From Marinobacter sp. SS21 (GTDB lineage Bacteria > Pseudomonadota > Gammaproteobacteria > Pseudomonadales > Oleiphilaceae): a stretch of DNA of 64,000 bases. A program made the translations under genes and the position numbers. The DNA is taken from positions 310,001 through 374,000 of the forward strand of contig NZ_JAQNDA010000003.1 in the NCBI RefSeq assembly GCF_028369065.1, in the 5' to 3' direction. The notes below the pieces were generated by a model that searched no databases, had not been told where the DNA came from, and saw only the letters and a list, made by a program, of their open reading frames with translations. Below, piece by piece: positions 1-8,190 of the stretch. Each line of letters begins with the position of its first letter. Positions within the stretch are counted from its first letter, which is position 1.

Positions 1-426
1 GACCGACGCCCCGAGCGCATCTGACCACTCGGCGGAGAGCCTATACGCCAGCTGCTCACTTGCCCAGGGTATGCCTCGGGTCACCGCGAGGTAGACCATC
101 ACCACGCAGAGCAATAGCAAGGGCAGGATCACCCGAAGCTTGCGCTCCATCAGATGCAGGCTGATACCGCCACGCCTGCGACCATGGGTGCTGACCAACA
201 CATCCAGACCTGGATTGTCGCTGGTCTCGAATCGGCCGCCATCCGGAAGAATGAGCGTCCGGGCGCTGTTGCCAACCCTCGCTGGAACCTGGATATCCTG
301 AAAGGCGATGGCATCATGCTGGATGCCGTCGATCTGGACCTGGCCAGCTGTTGTAACGTAAAGACGGCAGGCATTGCGACGAGAGCTTTTCCCATCGTAA
401 TACACGCCGTTGATAGACTGACTCAT
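1..426 (-). CDS. M48 family metallopeptidase, N-terminal part (cut by window edge)
   Basis: The frame is open from an ATG at 426 to the left edge, giving 142 residues that start MSQSINGVYYDGKSS. A soluble beta-rich N-terminal domain of about 95 residues, with an LPDGGRFET-like stretch, is followed by one hydrophobic segment at about residues 102-120. This matches the N-terminal domain and membrane anchor that precede the zinc-protease domain in bacterial M48 peptidases found next to DUF898 genes. The HExxH catalytic part lies outside the window, so the peptidase call rests on the N-terminus and on the neighbour. It lies 19 bases downstream of the DUF898 gene in the same direction and is probably co-transcribed with it. 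Confidence 0.7.
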   Translation of the reverse strand, partial: MSQSINGVYYDGKSSRRNACRLYVTTAGQVQIDGIQHDAIAFQDIQVPARVGNSARTLILPDGGRFETSDNPGLDVLVSTHGRRRGGISLHLMERKLRVILPLLLLCVVMVYLAVTRGIPWASEQLAYRLSAEWSDALGASV

Positions 427-445
427 GACCGCAGCTCACCCACCC

Positions 446-1777
446 CTAAAATGCGACATCCACGTCAAAGATATCAGCCACTTCCTCGGCCAACGCCGAT
501 TGCTTCTCTTCCTGCGCGGCAACGAATTGATCCAGGGAGGCGTTCGCCTCAAGCGCCATACTCTCCAGGATCACCCGGGCGGTACGAACCTTTGCCCACG
601 CGGTCATCAAACCGAACGTGATGGAGACCATGATGGAGTTGGTAATCAACACCCAGGCCAGTTTGAGGAACGGTACGTTGCTGTGTAGTCGGAAATGGCC
701 GTGGTCAATGTCACACTTGCCAAACAGTAAGTTGTATCGCCGGCTCTTGAGGTACGCCTTGCTGAGCGGAATATACAACAGGCTCAGCACGATGAGCGCG
801 GTCCATACGAGCGCGCCAAGGGTTACCGGGGCGCCAATGGCTCCAGCCCATAACGACGCCAGCAGCGCCGTGGCGAGGATCCATTTCCAATAGATCCGGT
901 AGTAATCCGAGGCCTGCCCGGAGTAATTCACCAGCGCAACGCCAAATCGTACGTTCCTCGCCAGGAAGCGCTGGTTGATGAAATCGAAGTACGGCAGTAT
1001 CAACAGAAACAGGGCCAGCATAATGCCGGCGGGTATGAACAGATAGCCATTCAAGTCCAGCTCATCCAGTTCAGTCATACCCTTCTTACCCGCAAGCTTG
1101 CCGGGCTTGTGTTTGACCGGCCCTTGGTCGGAGCTGCTGTCAGCGACCTCTCCAGCTTGTGGTGCTGTCATTGCCTCGGTCTCGGCGGCTTGGGCGACCG
1201 GAGTGCCTGCCATCAGGCTTTTCGCTTCCTGTTCGTAGAACGGCAGCGCGATGCTGCCAGCCAACAGCAGCAACATGACCAGCGGTGGTAGGTAGACTCG
1301 GTAGGCCCCGCGGTAGTCCTTGTTGAATCTGAAGCTGATCCCCCGCCAGGTGGAATGGCGCAATTGGAATGACATCACCAGCACCGTCAGCACCGGCGCC
1401 AGGGCCAGATAAATTGCGATAAAGCCCACATAGACATACAGCGCCCAGTCAGCGGGATAGTTTTCAGCAATGACAAATACGACCAGCAGGCCGAAGGCGA
1501 TCAGTCGGCTTTTCAGAATCTGCCAGGGTGTGGCGGTAAATTGAAAGGCGCCACCGGCCACTTCTGTGTTGCCATAGAAGTACTGCAGGGTGCGCACCTT
1601 CGCCCAGGCCGAGTATATCCCCAGCGTCATCCAGGTCAGCATGTTGTTCACGAACCAGATGCCGAAGAACTCTCCAGCCTGGCCGGAGAAAGACACCGGT
1701 TCATGGCGCGGATATCGGCCTTCGGTTGAATCGGTTGGTACTGAGGGTGACGGGGCAGCGTGACTGGGAACGGTCAT
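446..1777 (-). CDS. YjgN-family DUF898 multi-pass membrane protein
   Basis: A 443-residue inner-membrane protein of unknown biochemical role. Two copies of a signature frame the protein: TLGIYSAWAKVRT near residue 50 and TFGLMTAWAKVRT near residue 390. Several hydrophobic helices lie between them, interrupted by a polar insert at about 200-235 rich in Ala, Glu, Lys and Ser. The duplicated TxGxxxAWAKVRT motif is what defines DUF898. I chose the ATG at 1777; a TTG at 1792 in the same frame is possible, and neither has a strong Shine-Dalgarno. The M48 peptidase gene follows closely, the usual arrangement for this pair, so the protein may be a partner or substrate of the peptidase (inference). 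Confidence 0.85.
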   Translation of the reverse strand: MTVPSHAAPSPSVPTDSTEGRYPRHEPVSFSGQAGEFFGIWFVNNMLTWMTLGIYSAWAKVRTLQYFYGNTEVAGGAFQFTATPWQILKSRLIAFGLLVVFVIAENYPADWALYVYVGFIAIYLALAPVLTVLVMSFQLRHSTWRGISFRFNKDYRGAYRVYLPPLVMLLLLAGSIALPFYEQEAKSLMAGTPVAQAAETEAMTAPQAGEVADSSSDQGPVKHKPGKLAGKKGMTELDELDLNGYLFIPAGIMLALFLLILPYFDFINQRFLARNVRFGVALVNYSGQASDYYRIYWKWILATALLASLWAGAIGAPVTLGALVWTALIVLSLLYIPLSKAYLKSRRYNLLFGKCDIDHGHFRLHSNVPFLKLAWVLITNSIMVSITFGLMTAWAKVRTARVILESMALEANASLDQFVAAQEEKQSALAEEVADIFDVDVAF

Positions 1778-1889
1778 GGTGGATTCGTCCAACTGAGTAG
1801 CGAGGTTCTTTCTTGAGGGGGAGGAGGGCCTGGTCCAGTCCGCCTAGGGCGATGCGGGGAGCCAGGCCATGGGACTGTCTATGAATGGA

Positions 1890-2117
1890 TCAGGTCCATT
1901 CCGTCAACTTGTTGCCCTGCTTGTCAGAAAAGGCGCCGCACATAATCATGATCCAGTCGATCAGTGCCCAGATTCCCAAACCACCCAACGTGACGATCTG
2001 CAGCAGGCCGGTGCCAATCTTGCCGACGTAGAAGCGGTGAACGCCAAAACAGCCGAGGAAGAAACACATAAGAAAGGCAGGCAGGATTTTCTTATCGGAA
2101 GAGCTCAATTCGGTCAT
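1890..2117 (-). CDS. TM2 domain protein
   Basis: A 75-residue protein with two transmembrane helices joined by a short turn. The core FFLGCFGVHRFYVGKIGTG is the diagnostic TM2 motif (about residues 19-37), followed by a second helix ending ALIDWIMIMCGAF. An ATG at 2117 has GGAG seven bases upstream, so the longer open frame reaching 2285 is not the real start. TM2 proteins are small inner-membrane proteins with no assigned biochemical function. It lies about 110 bases upstream of the DUF898 gene in the same direction and may share its transcript. Confidence 0.85.
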   Translation of the reverse strand: MTELSSSDKKILPAFLMCFFLGCFGVHRFYVGKIGTGLLQIVTLGGLGIWALIDWIMIMCGAFSDKQGNKLTEWT

Positions 2118-2478
2118 CGTAATCTCCGTATTATTTAACGATGGTGAAGGTGTTCCATAGCCGCCGTGAACGTGATGTCCAGATGGCAGGCGGTTGCAGG
2201 ACATGTGCAAGATTAGGCTTGGTTGCCCCCTGGAACAAGCCTGATTGAGGCTCGTTTTTTGACCTTTTGGGCGGATCTCCTGCAAACGGTCACGAACGTG
2301 CAGATATGATTCTTAAATTCGAATGCCCCCACTGGCCTTGCAGTTATTGGGCTCACGGTTCATTTGGGTCAGCCGTACGCGAACGAATCCGCCTTCGTTC
2401 AGCTGCATTCAACTGCAATATTGAATTTGGTAACGATCTGTAACCCATTGCTACACCAGGCCGATGGCACCGCCGCCT
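2118..2478. other. Intergenic gap between TM2 gene and STAS gene
   Basis: 361 bases without a convincing gene. It separates two minus-strand units, so it should hold the promoter of the TM2 gene and the end of the STAS operon. The only structure I see is a pair of overlapping potential hairpins at 2215-2252 followed on the plus strand by a run of six T (2255-2260). I found no convincing sigma-70 box. Confidence 0.5.
2215..2260 (+). terminator. Possible terminator-like hairpin, alternative pairings
   Basis: AGCCT (2238-2242), a five-base loop and AGGCT (2248-2252) form a short stem followed by CG and six T, which read on plus looks like a weak intrinsic terminator. The upstream AGGCTTG (2215-2221) can pair instead with CAAGCCT (2236-2242), excluding the terminator stem. 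No plus-strand gene lies upstream, so it either ends an unseen transcript or acts as leader structure of the minus-strand TM2 gene. Confidence 0.3.
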
Positions 2479-2850
2479 TCACGCCTCTCGATACCGCTCC
2501 TGAATGGCTGACAGATATTCGTCCATCTCGGCTTCGTCTGCAAACACCGTCAAGTCCGGCATGACCTTCACAATCTCAAACACTTTGCGAATGCTCGGAG
2601 ACATGCCGGAGACGCTCAGTTTGCCGCCTTGACGCTTCAGCGTCTTGAGGTTCTTGAAGATGATCCGCAGTCCTGCGGAACTGATGAATGCCAGATTACT
2701 CATGTCGATAGCCAGGGTTCGGGTGTCCTCACTCACCCGGTGGGCCAGTTCCCGCTCCAGGTCCGGTGAGGTCTGGCTATCCAGGGATCCTGCCAGGAGA
2801 ACCTTAACCGCCTGCTTATCGGCTATGGTGACTTCGATTTCGAGCGCCAT
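2479..2850 (-). CDS. STAS-domain anti-anti-sigma factor-like protein
   Basis: A 123-residue single STAS domain. The segment FISSAGLRIIF (about residues 55-65) is the conserved loop that carries the phosphorylatable serine in SpoIIAA/RsbV proteins. In those systems the unphosphorylated form sequesters the partner kinase and releases the kinase's client, and a SpoIIE-type phosphatase removes the phosphate. All three parts are present here in one run of genes. The ATG at 2850 directly follows the stop of the ATPase gene, so translation is probably coupled. The client of the switch is unknown: no sigma-factor gene is nearby. Confidence 0.9.
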   Translation of the reverse strand: MALEIEVTIADKQAVKVLLAGSLDSQTSPDLERELAHRVSEDTRTLAIDMSNLAFISSAGLRIIFKNLKTLKRQGGKLSVSGMSPSIRKVFEIVKVMPDLTVFADEAEMDEYLSAIQERYREA

Positions 2851-3267
2851 TCACTTTTCCCTTGTGAGGTGTATTTTTACGTCAAGACAGTTCTGGCCAT
2901 CGCGGTAGCGATACACCTGCGTGTCCGACAATTCTTTGATCAACAACAGTCCCAAACCGCCCACTGGGCGGTCGGCGATTCCTTTTTCATCCACGCTGAC
3001 ATCGTGGCAGGTTGGGTCGAACGCCCCCCCGTTATCGCGAAACCTCAGCAGTAGATCGTCATTGTCCCGAACCACTTCCAGCGACCATATCTGGGACTTT
3101 TTCGATACGCGCCCATGGGTGCTCAAATTGGCGACATACTCATCAACAATGACCTTGCAGTCATGCGCGTGCGAGGGCCCGACGCCGAGTAAATGAAGAC
3201 GGCCGGTCATCCAAGCCAATACGCCGTCCAGACTCTGCTGAACATCCAACTCAATGCGACTACTCAT
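2851..3267 (-). CDS. RsbW-like serine kinase / anti-sigma ATP-binding protein
   Basis: A 138-residue GHKL ATPase of the SpoIIAB/RsbW class (HATPase_c_2). The N-box is seen in DEYVANLSTHG (about 42-52), the G1 box in FRDNGGAFDP (about 75-84) and the G2 box in GGLGLLLIKELSD (about 103-115). In known systems this protein phosphorylates the STAS partner on serine and binds a client protein. It has only the ATPase domain and no membrane segment. AAGG upstream supports the ATG at 3267. It sits 16 bases after the phosphatase gene and abuts the STAS gene, giving the order phosphatase, kinase, antagonist. Confidence 0.9.
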   Translation of the reverse strand: MSSRIELDVQQSLDGVLAWMTGRLHLLGVGPSHAHDCKVIVDEYVANLSTHGRVSKKSQIWSLEVVRDNDDLLLRFRDNGGAFDPTCHDVSVDEKGIADRPVGGLGLLLIKELSDTQVYRYRDGQNCLDVKIHLTREK

Positions 3268-3283
3268 TATTGCTGGCCTTCCG

Positions 3284-5566
3284 TTAGCTTCTATTCACAA
3301 CCATGATAGTCAGATCATCAGATTGCGGCGACTCTCCCGCGTAGGCCCGCACCATGGTGTCGATACTTTCGACCAGATTTTTCTGATGCCCGAATGTCAG
3401 GTTGGCCAACTCCGCGAGCCGGTCCTCGCCAAATACCTCCCCAGACTGGTTCAACGCCTCGGTAACGCCGTCGCTGTAGAGCACCAGACTGGCCTGAGCG
3501 GGCAAAGACATACGGTGGGACGGAAATTCGGCATCTTCATAGAGACCGACCGGTGGGCCGTTCTCGTCCGTCAGGAAAACCGGGGACATACCTTGCCGAA
3601 CCAGCAACGGGGCACAGTGGCCGGCGCTGCAATATTCGATTTGGCCATTTCGGGTATCCAACACTACCCCCACAAGGGTGGCAAACATGCAGCTGTCGTT
3701 TTCAATCGCCAACTCATTGTTCAGCCGGCCCATGAGCGATGACAGATCCACCTTGTCTTTGGTCAGGAAGTTAAGAATGGTCACCACCTTGGACATGAAC
3801 AGTGCCGCCGGCACGCCTTTGTCAGAGACATCCCCGACCGCAACAAAAACACGTCCGTCCGGCAAGGTGATGTCACTGAAAAAATCGCCACCAACGGCTC
3901 TGGCTGGCCTCAGCCGCGCGCGAATGCACCAACCCTGAATGCTGCGCCCGTAGCGGCCCCCTCCGGGTATCATCGCCGCCTGAATATCCTTGGCAACGTC
4001 TAGTTCACCTTCCAGCTTCTCTTTCTCAGTCCGGTCCGATGCCGCCTTCTTGGACAGTGCCTCCATCAGCCAGATCTTGCCAAGGGCATTCGCCAGCATG
4101 TCCGAGATGATTTCCAGATAGCTTTCAATGTCCGAAGGCAACCGGTCTATACCCGCAGAGACCACCAACAAACCATCCAGGCTGCTGCCGTTCGCTGATA
4201 TCGCCATCAGGAACAGCGGCCAGTCCAGATTGTCGAGGCAAAGTTTTTGATAGTGCTCGCTTTGTCCGGGATACAGGTATCGGCTGCCGGCCTCGTCCAT
4301 CAACGCGTCAACCCCGGCCAATGGGATCGCCTCGGTAAACGCCGGGATTTCTTCCGTCTCACACAACAGTTGCAGGGCCGCTTTGTTTGGGCCCTGGGAG
4401 GACCACAGCGCCATACTGGATATGTCGAGATACCGGCAGGCCTGAGCCAAGATGGCTTTCAGTTCATCCGCGTAATGCTCGGTCGATAGGCCATGGATTT
4501 GAGCTCCGATCTCCCGGATAAATTTCTCGCTGCTCAGGATTCGCGCCAATCGGGCCTGCTGATAGTCCCGTTCAACCGCCAGACTGCACAGGTGTAATAT
4601 CGTCCCCAAATCTTCCGCTTGCTGCTCCGAGGGTTCGAAGGCGCTGCCGAAACACAGACTGAGCACCCCACACACACCACCCGAGGAATCCACGAACGGC
4701 ACGGCCCAGACCGCGGCCACCCCTAGCTGGTTCAAGCCTGCCCGCTGCAGCTGCCAAGAGGCATCCGCCAATGGATCGTTACAAAGGACCTGTTTGTTGG
4801 TGTAGGCCGCTGTCCCAGCGCTGGTGGCACCATACTGGCACGGGGTGTCACCAATGTATTGCCGGTAAGCGCTGGCAAAGCCAGCCTGACCGACACAAGA
4901 CAACAACCGTTGTTGCCGGTTTAACACCAGGACGCAACATCGGCTGCCAGAGACTTGCTGCTCGACCAAGGCGGTAATCAGGTCCAGGGAATCGGGTAGC
5001 GGGCGATCCACCACCAAAGCGTTCAACACCCGATTCTTGCCTGCCACCTCCTCCCTGGCTGCGATGAACGGCGCAATGTCCATCGCAGCCAGCAAAAGCG
5101 CAGACTGCTGCCGGAACCGGGTTCGACTGGCTGACAGATCCACAAGGGCCATTCGACCGTCCTCCATTGGCAATTGCCACTGTCCACGGGCGCTGTCTCC
5201 CCAGGACACCTGAGCCAGCCACTGGCAGAAACGGTTGCGGGATTTGACGCCCCCCGGCCACAAGCCTGTGTCACCAAACCATAATCGGTTGAGGGCATCG
5301 GTATCGGTGACGCCAAACAAACTGATTGCGGCCGCATTGGCGTACAGGGCACGGTCACCGCGGGCATCCAGGATCACCACCGCCCACAACACATTGCCGA
5401 GCACGCCCTCGATCTCCGAGGACTCAAGCTTCAGGTCCCGAGTCAGCCGCTCATTCCGCAACCCCAACGACACGGAATGCTGCTGATACTGGTGCACCCT
5501 AAGCTGCTGAAGCAACAGCAGCAGGCCTACCGCTCCCGCCAAGCCGGCGACTATGAATCCATCCAA
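3284..5566 (-). CDS. Membrane-anchored PAS-GAF sensor with SpoIIE/PP2C-type phosphatase output
   Basis: A 760-residue sensor phosphatase. An N-terminal hydrophobic anchor (about 4-20) leads into a PAS-like region (about 55-170), a GAF-like region (about 200-335), a second GAF-like region (about 360-500), a charged helical linker (about 505-535) and a SpoIIE catalytic domain (about 550-758). Metal-binding motifs are GGDFF, GDVSDKGVPAALFM, YSDGVTEA and QSDDLTIMV, all intact, so activity is expected. The likely substrate is the phospho-STAS protein two genes downstream. Start: TTG at 5566, forced by an in-frame stop 18 bases upstream; no ATG follows before the anchor. Its sensor half resembles that of the GGDEF protein encoded just upstream. 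Confidence 0.88.
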   Translation of the reverse strand: MDGFIVAGLAGAVGLLLLLQQLRVHQYQQHSVSLGLRNERLTRDLKLESSEIEGVLGNVLWAVVILDARGDRALYANAAAISLFGVTDTDALNRLWFGDTGLWPGGVKSRNRFCQWLAQVSWGDSARGQWQLPMEDGRMALVDLSASRTRFRQQSALLLAAMDIAPFIAAREEVAGKNRVLNALVVDRPLPDSLDLITALVEQQVSGSRCCVLVLNRQQRLLSCVGQAGFASAYRQYIGDTPCQYGATSAGTAAYTNKQVLCNDPLADASWQLQRAGLNQLGVAAVWAVPFVDSSGGVCGVLSLCFGSAFEPSEQQAEDLGTILHLCSLAVERDYQQARLARILSSEKFIREIGAQIHGLSTEHYADELKAILAQACRYLDISSMALWSSQGPNKAALQLLCETEEIPAFTEAIPLAGVDALMDEAGSRYLYPGQSEHYQKLCLDNLDWPLFLMAISANGSSLDGLLVVSAGIDRLPSDIESYLEIISDMLANALGKIWLMEALSKKAASDRTEKEKLEGELDVAKDIQAAMIPGGGRYGRSIQGWCIRARLRPARAVGGDFFSDITLPDGRVFVAVGDVSDKGVPAALFMSKVVTILNFLTKDKVDLSSLMGRLNNELAIENDSCMFATLVGVVLDTRNGQIEYCSAGHCAPLLVRQGMSPVFLTDENGPPVGLYEDAEFPSHRMSLPAQASLVLYSDGVTEALNQSGEVFGEDRLAELANLTFGHQKNLVESIDTMVRAYAGESPQSDDLTIMVVNRS

Positions 5567-5624
5567 CCCTATCTGCCCTATCTAACCGTTCGGCGACCGC
5601 AACTCGCGGCCTGTCCTCACCTGC

Positions 5625-7721
5625 TCAATCTATTGCGACCGATACGTCGCCGCCCTCGACCATAACGCTGCCCCGGCCACGGCGCTTGGCTTCCAACATG
5701 TGCTGTTCGGCTCGCGCCAACAAGTCCTGGGCCGATTCACCTTCGCCATTACCGACAATTCCGGCACTGGCCGAAATCCCGGATATGGCGCCAACTTCAA
5801 GTTGCTCGATTCTGCCACGCAAAGTGTCTGCAACCTTGACGGCACCCGGCACGGCGGTTTCCAACAGCAACACCATATAGCGGTCTCCCGCTAATCGCCC
5901 CACCACATCGGACGATCGAACCGACGCCGCGAGCACAGCGCCGACCGATTGGATAACCTGGTCGCCAGCGTCATGCCCGTAGCGGTCGTTGATTCGGCCC
6001 AGATCATCGACATCCACCAGGACCAATGTAAACCTGGTCTTATAGCGCTTTGCCCGCACTGCTTCGTAGGAGAGCAGTTCAAACATTTTCTGCCGGTTGA
6101 ACAACCCGGTCAGCGAATCTTTGTGCACGTTGACCGCATCGCCCTCGATAAGTCGATTCCGACTTAGCACATCCCGGAACAAATGAATCAGGCTGTCAAT
6201 GACACGTAAAGCACGCAGATTCGCGTCCGAGCCCTCCATCACCGTAACAAAGCCTTCCAGACGCGAACCTGACTGCAGCGGAAACAGAATGATCGACTCG
6301 ATTCCAAGAGCGGCATGACGGCTGAGGTTACTCAGCAGGTGACGGAAATGAGACTGTTCCCGGCAGAACCGGTAGCTGCTTTCCCGCAGCTCGGATGGCG
6401 CCGAACGTTGCAGACGTTCCCTGAGCGCGCTCTCCAGCCAGCCGTTAAGTCGATGCTCCGGAATTAATCGACGATGGGCCCCATCATCAATCGCACTGAC
6501 GGAGCGGTAACTGTTGGAGTCGGCGTCCAGCATCCAAAGATCCAGCTCCGACGAACGCAGATTGAGATAACTGCCAATCCGTTCCAACGCCCTCGGAAGC
6601 GTCGCCAACATTTGGGACGGTTCCGTTTCCCGGAATTCGTCCGCGAGGTCGCGGGTGAAGGCCTCGTCCGCGGCGTCCTGGCGCACTCGGGTAACGGTCT
6701 GGGCACTCGCAATGGCAATCTGGGTAAGCGCCTTGAGTTGGTCCAGATTCTCCGACATAACGTGGTCGGCTGCGGGCAACTCGGGCCAGAAAAGCTCCAG
6801 CACGCCCAGTACTCTGCCATTGAAATCCAGAATAGGCTCCGCGACCCAGGCCTGATAGCCCCAGCTGTGCAACTGGTTCTTGAGCACCCGGGAAATACGT
6901 GCGTCGGATTGAATATCTTCGCAGATTACCCGCCGCTCGCTTGCCAGCGCTACCTGAGTAATGCCATGAGACTCTTTTGCCGACAACGATTCCAGTACGC
7001 CATCGTCATGACTGCCCTGGTGCGCCACAATGGCATGCCTCTGATCCAGCACACAGACGCCACACCGGGCGCCCTGAAACAACGCCTCGCCGAAGCGGCA
7101 AATATCCCGAAGTGTAATTTCCAACGAATCATGATTGGCGACGCGATCGGTTACGCCTCGGTAGATCTGGAGCTTCTGTTCGGTTTCGGTCTGCCGACTG
7201 CAGTCATCCAGAATGCAGCACACAGGAGCACCCGGTAGCACATTAATGTAACTGATGCTGATGGAAAACCAGTAGCGCTGGCCCCCAAACCGGAGCTGGC
7301 GCATGGACGAAGTGACCGACGGGCTACCCGTCTGGTGCTGTTGGACGTAGTCGCCGATGAGTTCGTCAAAGTCACTGTCGAAATCGCCGGACCCCGAAGC
7401 GAGCTCACACCGGGAAATGTCGTCCTGAACGTTCGCGGCTGAGAAATAGACCCTTGCCGCTTTATTGGCGAACGACACCTGGTGACTGTGGCGATCGAAA
7501 AGTAAAACCAGAAACGGAGATTCGTTGAGAACCTCGCGAAGATCCGCCTGGGCCTGGAACAGGCTCCGCTTGAGCATCGCCGCCTCATTCAGCGTGTCCA
7601 AGGCCTTGCGCTGCGATCTGCGGACGCGATGCACCAGCCACCACCAGGTTACCGCCACAGCGGTACCGGCCGAGCCAATGCCCGTGAGCAAGATGAGAAG
7701 CTGCGAGTTAACCTCAACCAT
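5625..7721 (-). CDS. Membrane PAS-GAF protein with degenerate GGDEF domain (probable c-di-GMP receptor)
   Basis: 698 residues from the ATG at 7721, giving an N-terminal helix LLILLTGIGSAGTAVAVTWW. A PAS-like region (about 55-165), GAF-like regions (about 185-345 and 365-500) and a C-terminal GGDEF domain (about 525-690) follow. The domain keeps LTGLFNR, the first metal Asp region (VDVDDLGRIND) and RYGHDAGD. The active-site signature GGDEF is AGDRY (5877-5891): the metal-binding Glu is Arg. An inhibitory-site RxxD, RSSD (5907-5918), sits exactly five residues before it. Loss of the active site with a kept I-site is typical of receptors rather than synthases (inference). A longer frame to 7775 lacks a ribosome site. 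It heads the run with the SpoIIE, RsbW-like and STAS genes. Confidence 0.85.
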   Translation of the reverse strand: MVEVNSQLLILLTGIGSAGTAVAVTWWWLVHRVRRSQRKALDTLNEAAMLKRSLFQAQADLREVLNESPFLVLLFDRHSHQVSFANKAARVYFSAANVQDDISRCELASGSGDFDSDFDELIGDYVQQHQTGSPSVTSSMRQLRFGGQRYWFSISISYINVLPGAPVCCILDDCSRQTETEQKLQIYRGVTDRVANHDSLEITLRDICRFGEALFQGARCGVCVLDQRHAIVAHQGSHDDGVLESLSAKESHGITQVALASERRVICEDIQSDARISRVLKNQLHSWGYQAWVAEPILDFNGRVLGVLELFWPELPAADHVMSENLDQLKALTQIAIASAQTVTRVRQDAADEAFTRDLADEFRETEPSQMLATLPRALERIGSYLNLRSSELDLWMLDADSNSYRSVSAIDDGAHRRLIPEHRLNGWLESALRERLQRSAPSELRESSYRFCREQSHFRHLLSNLSRHAALGIESIILFPLQSGSRLEGFVTVMEGSDANLRALRVIDSLIHLFRDVLSRNRLIEGDAVNVHKDSLTGLFNRQKMFELLSYEAVRAKRYKTRFTLVLVDVDDLGRINDRYGHDAGDQVIQSVGAVLAASVRSSDVVGRLAGDRYMVLLLETAVPGAVKVADTLRGRIEQLEVGAISGISASAGIVGNGEGESAQDLLARAEQHMLEAKRRGRGSVMVEGGDVSVAID

Positions 7722-7974
7722 AGCTGGCCTGTGTCCTTGCCTGGTTGTCAGGGGCTGTAAAAAGCCTCTGAGCATTAATGCTCATATAACCATCTGCGTA
7801 TCCAAACCCTGCGGCCACGCGATTAAACCAAGACTGGGCAGTAGCAGCCCCCATTTTTAGAAGACGCTTTGGTTTGGAAATGCTTTTGGCTTGAACGTGC
7901 ATTGGATGGGATAAAAACACGCCACAATGAGCCAGCAGCCAGAACATTATTGTATTTACTGAGATTTTGGTCAC
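7714..7974 (-). CDS. Possible small exported protein upstream of the GGDEF gene
   Basis: An 86-residue frame starting at a GTG (7974) and ending eight bases inside the start of the GGDEF gene, an overlap suggestive of translational coupling. Residues 1-29 look like a signal peptide: a basic start, a hydrophobic stretch TIMFWLLAHCGVFL and a V-Q-A site before KS. The mature part would be 57 residues and basic, with no recognised domain. The upstream AAAGAG is a poor ribosome site. The alternatives are a chance frame or leader DNA. If real, it could be a periplasmic partner for the PAS-GAF sensor. Confidence 0.35.
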   Translation of the reverse strand: MTKISVNTIMFWLLAHCGVFLSHPMHVQAKSISKPKRLLKMGAATAQSWFNRVAAGFGYADGYMSINAQRLFTAPDNQARTQASYG

Positions 7975-8190
7975 ATTTTATTACTCTTTTTAAATAAAAC
8001 ATACACAACGCAGTTAATTTAACTGATTTTTTCATTTATTAGGCGCGCGCGCCTGTCGCTCCCTAGCCATCGTGTTCTTTAACCATTCCCGCATGCCCTG
8101 CGCGGGATCTTCCGGCTAGCGCAATAGCAGTCGCGGTACGATACAATGGCGTCAGTGCCATCCATCCGCTCCTGTTGTGCAAGGCCCTTC
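7975..8190. other. Divergent promoter region between the GGDEF unit and dusA
   Basis: About 216 bases between divergent genes, strongly AT-rich from roughly 7920 to 8040, then abruptly GC-rich. A perfect 14-bp palindrome AGGCGCGCGCGCCT lies at 8041-8054, at the boundary. A TACAAT at 8142-8147 could be a -10 box for dusA, but no good -35 partner is visible. Confidence 0.45.

Noticed and set aside
5625..6300. Active diguanylate cyclase
   Set aside because: The motif reads AGDRY on the minus strand; the metal-binding Glu is missing, so synthase activity is unlikely.
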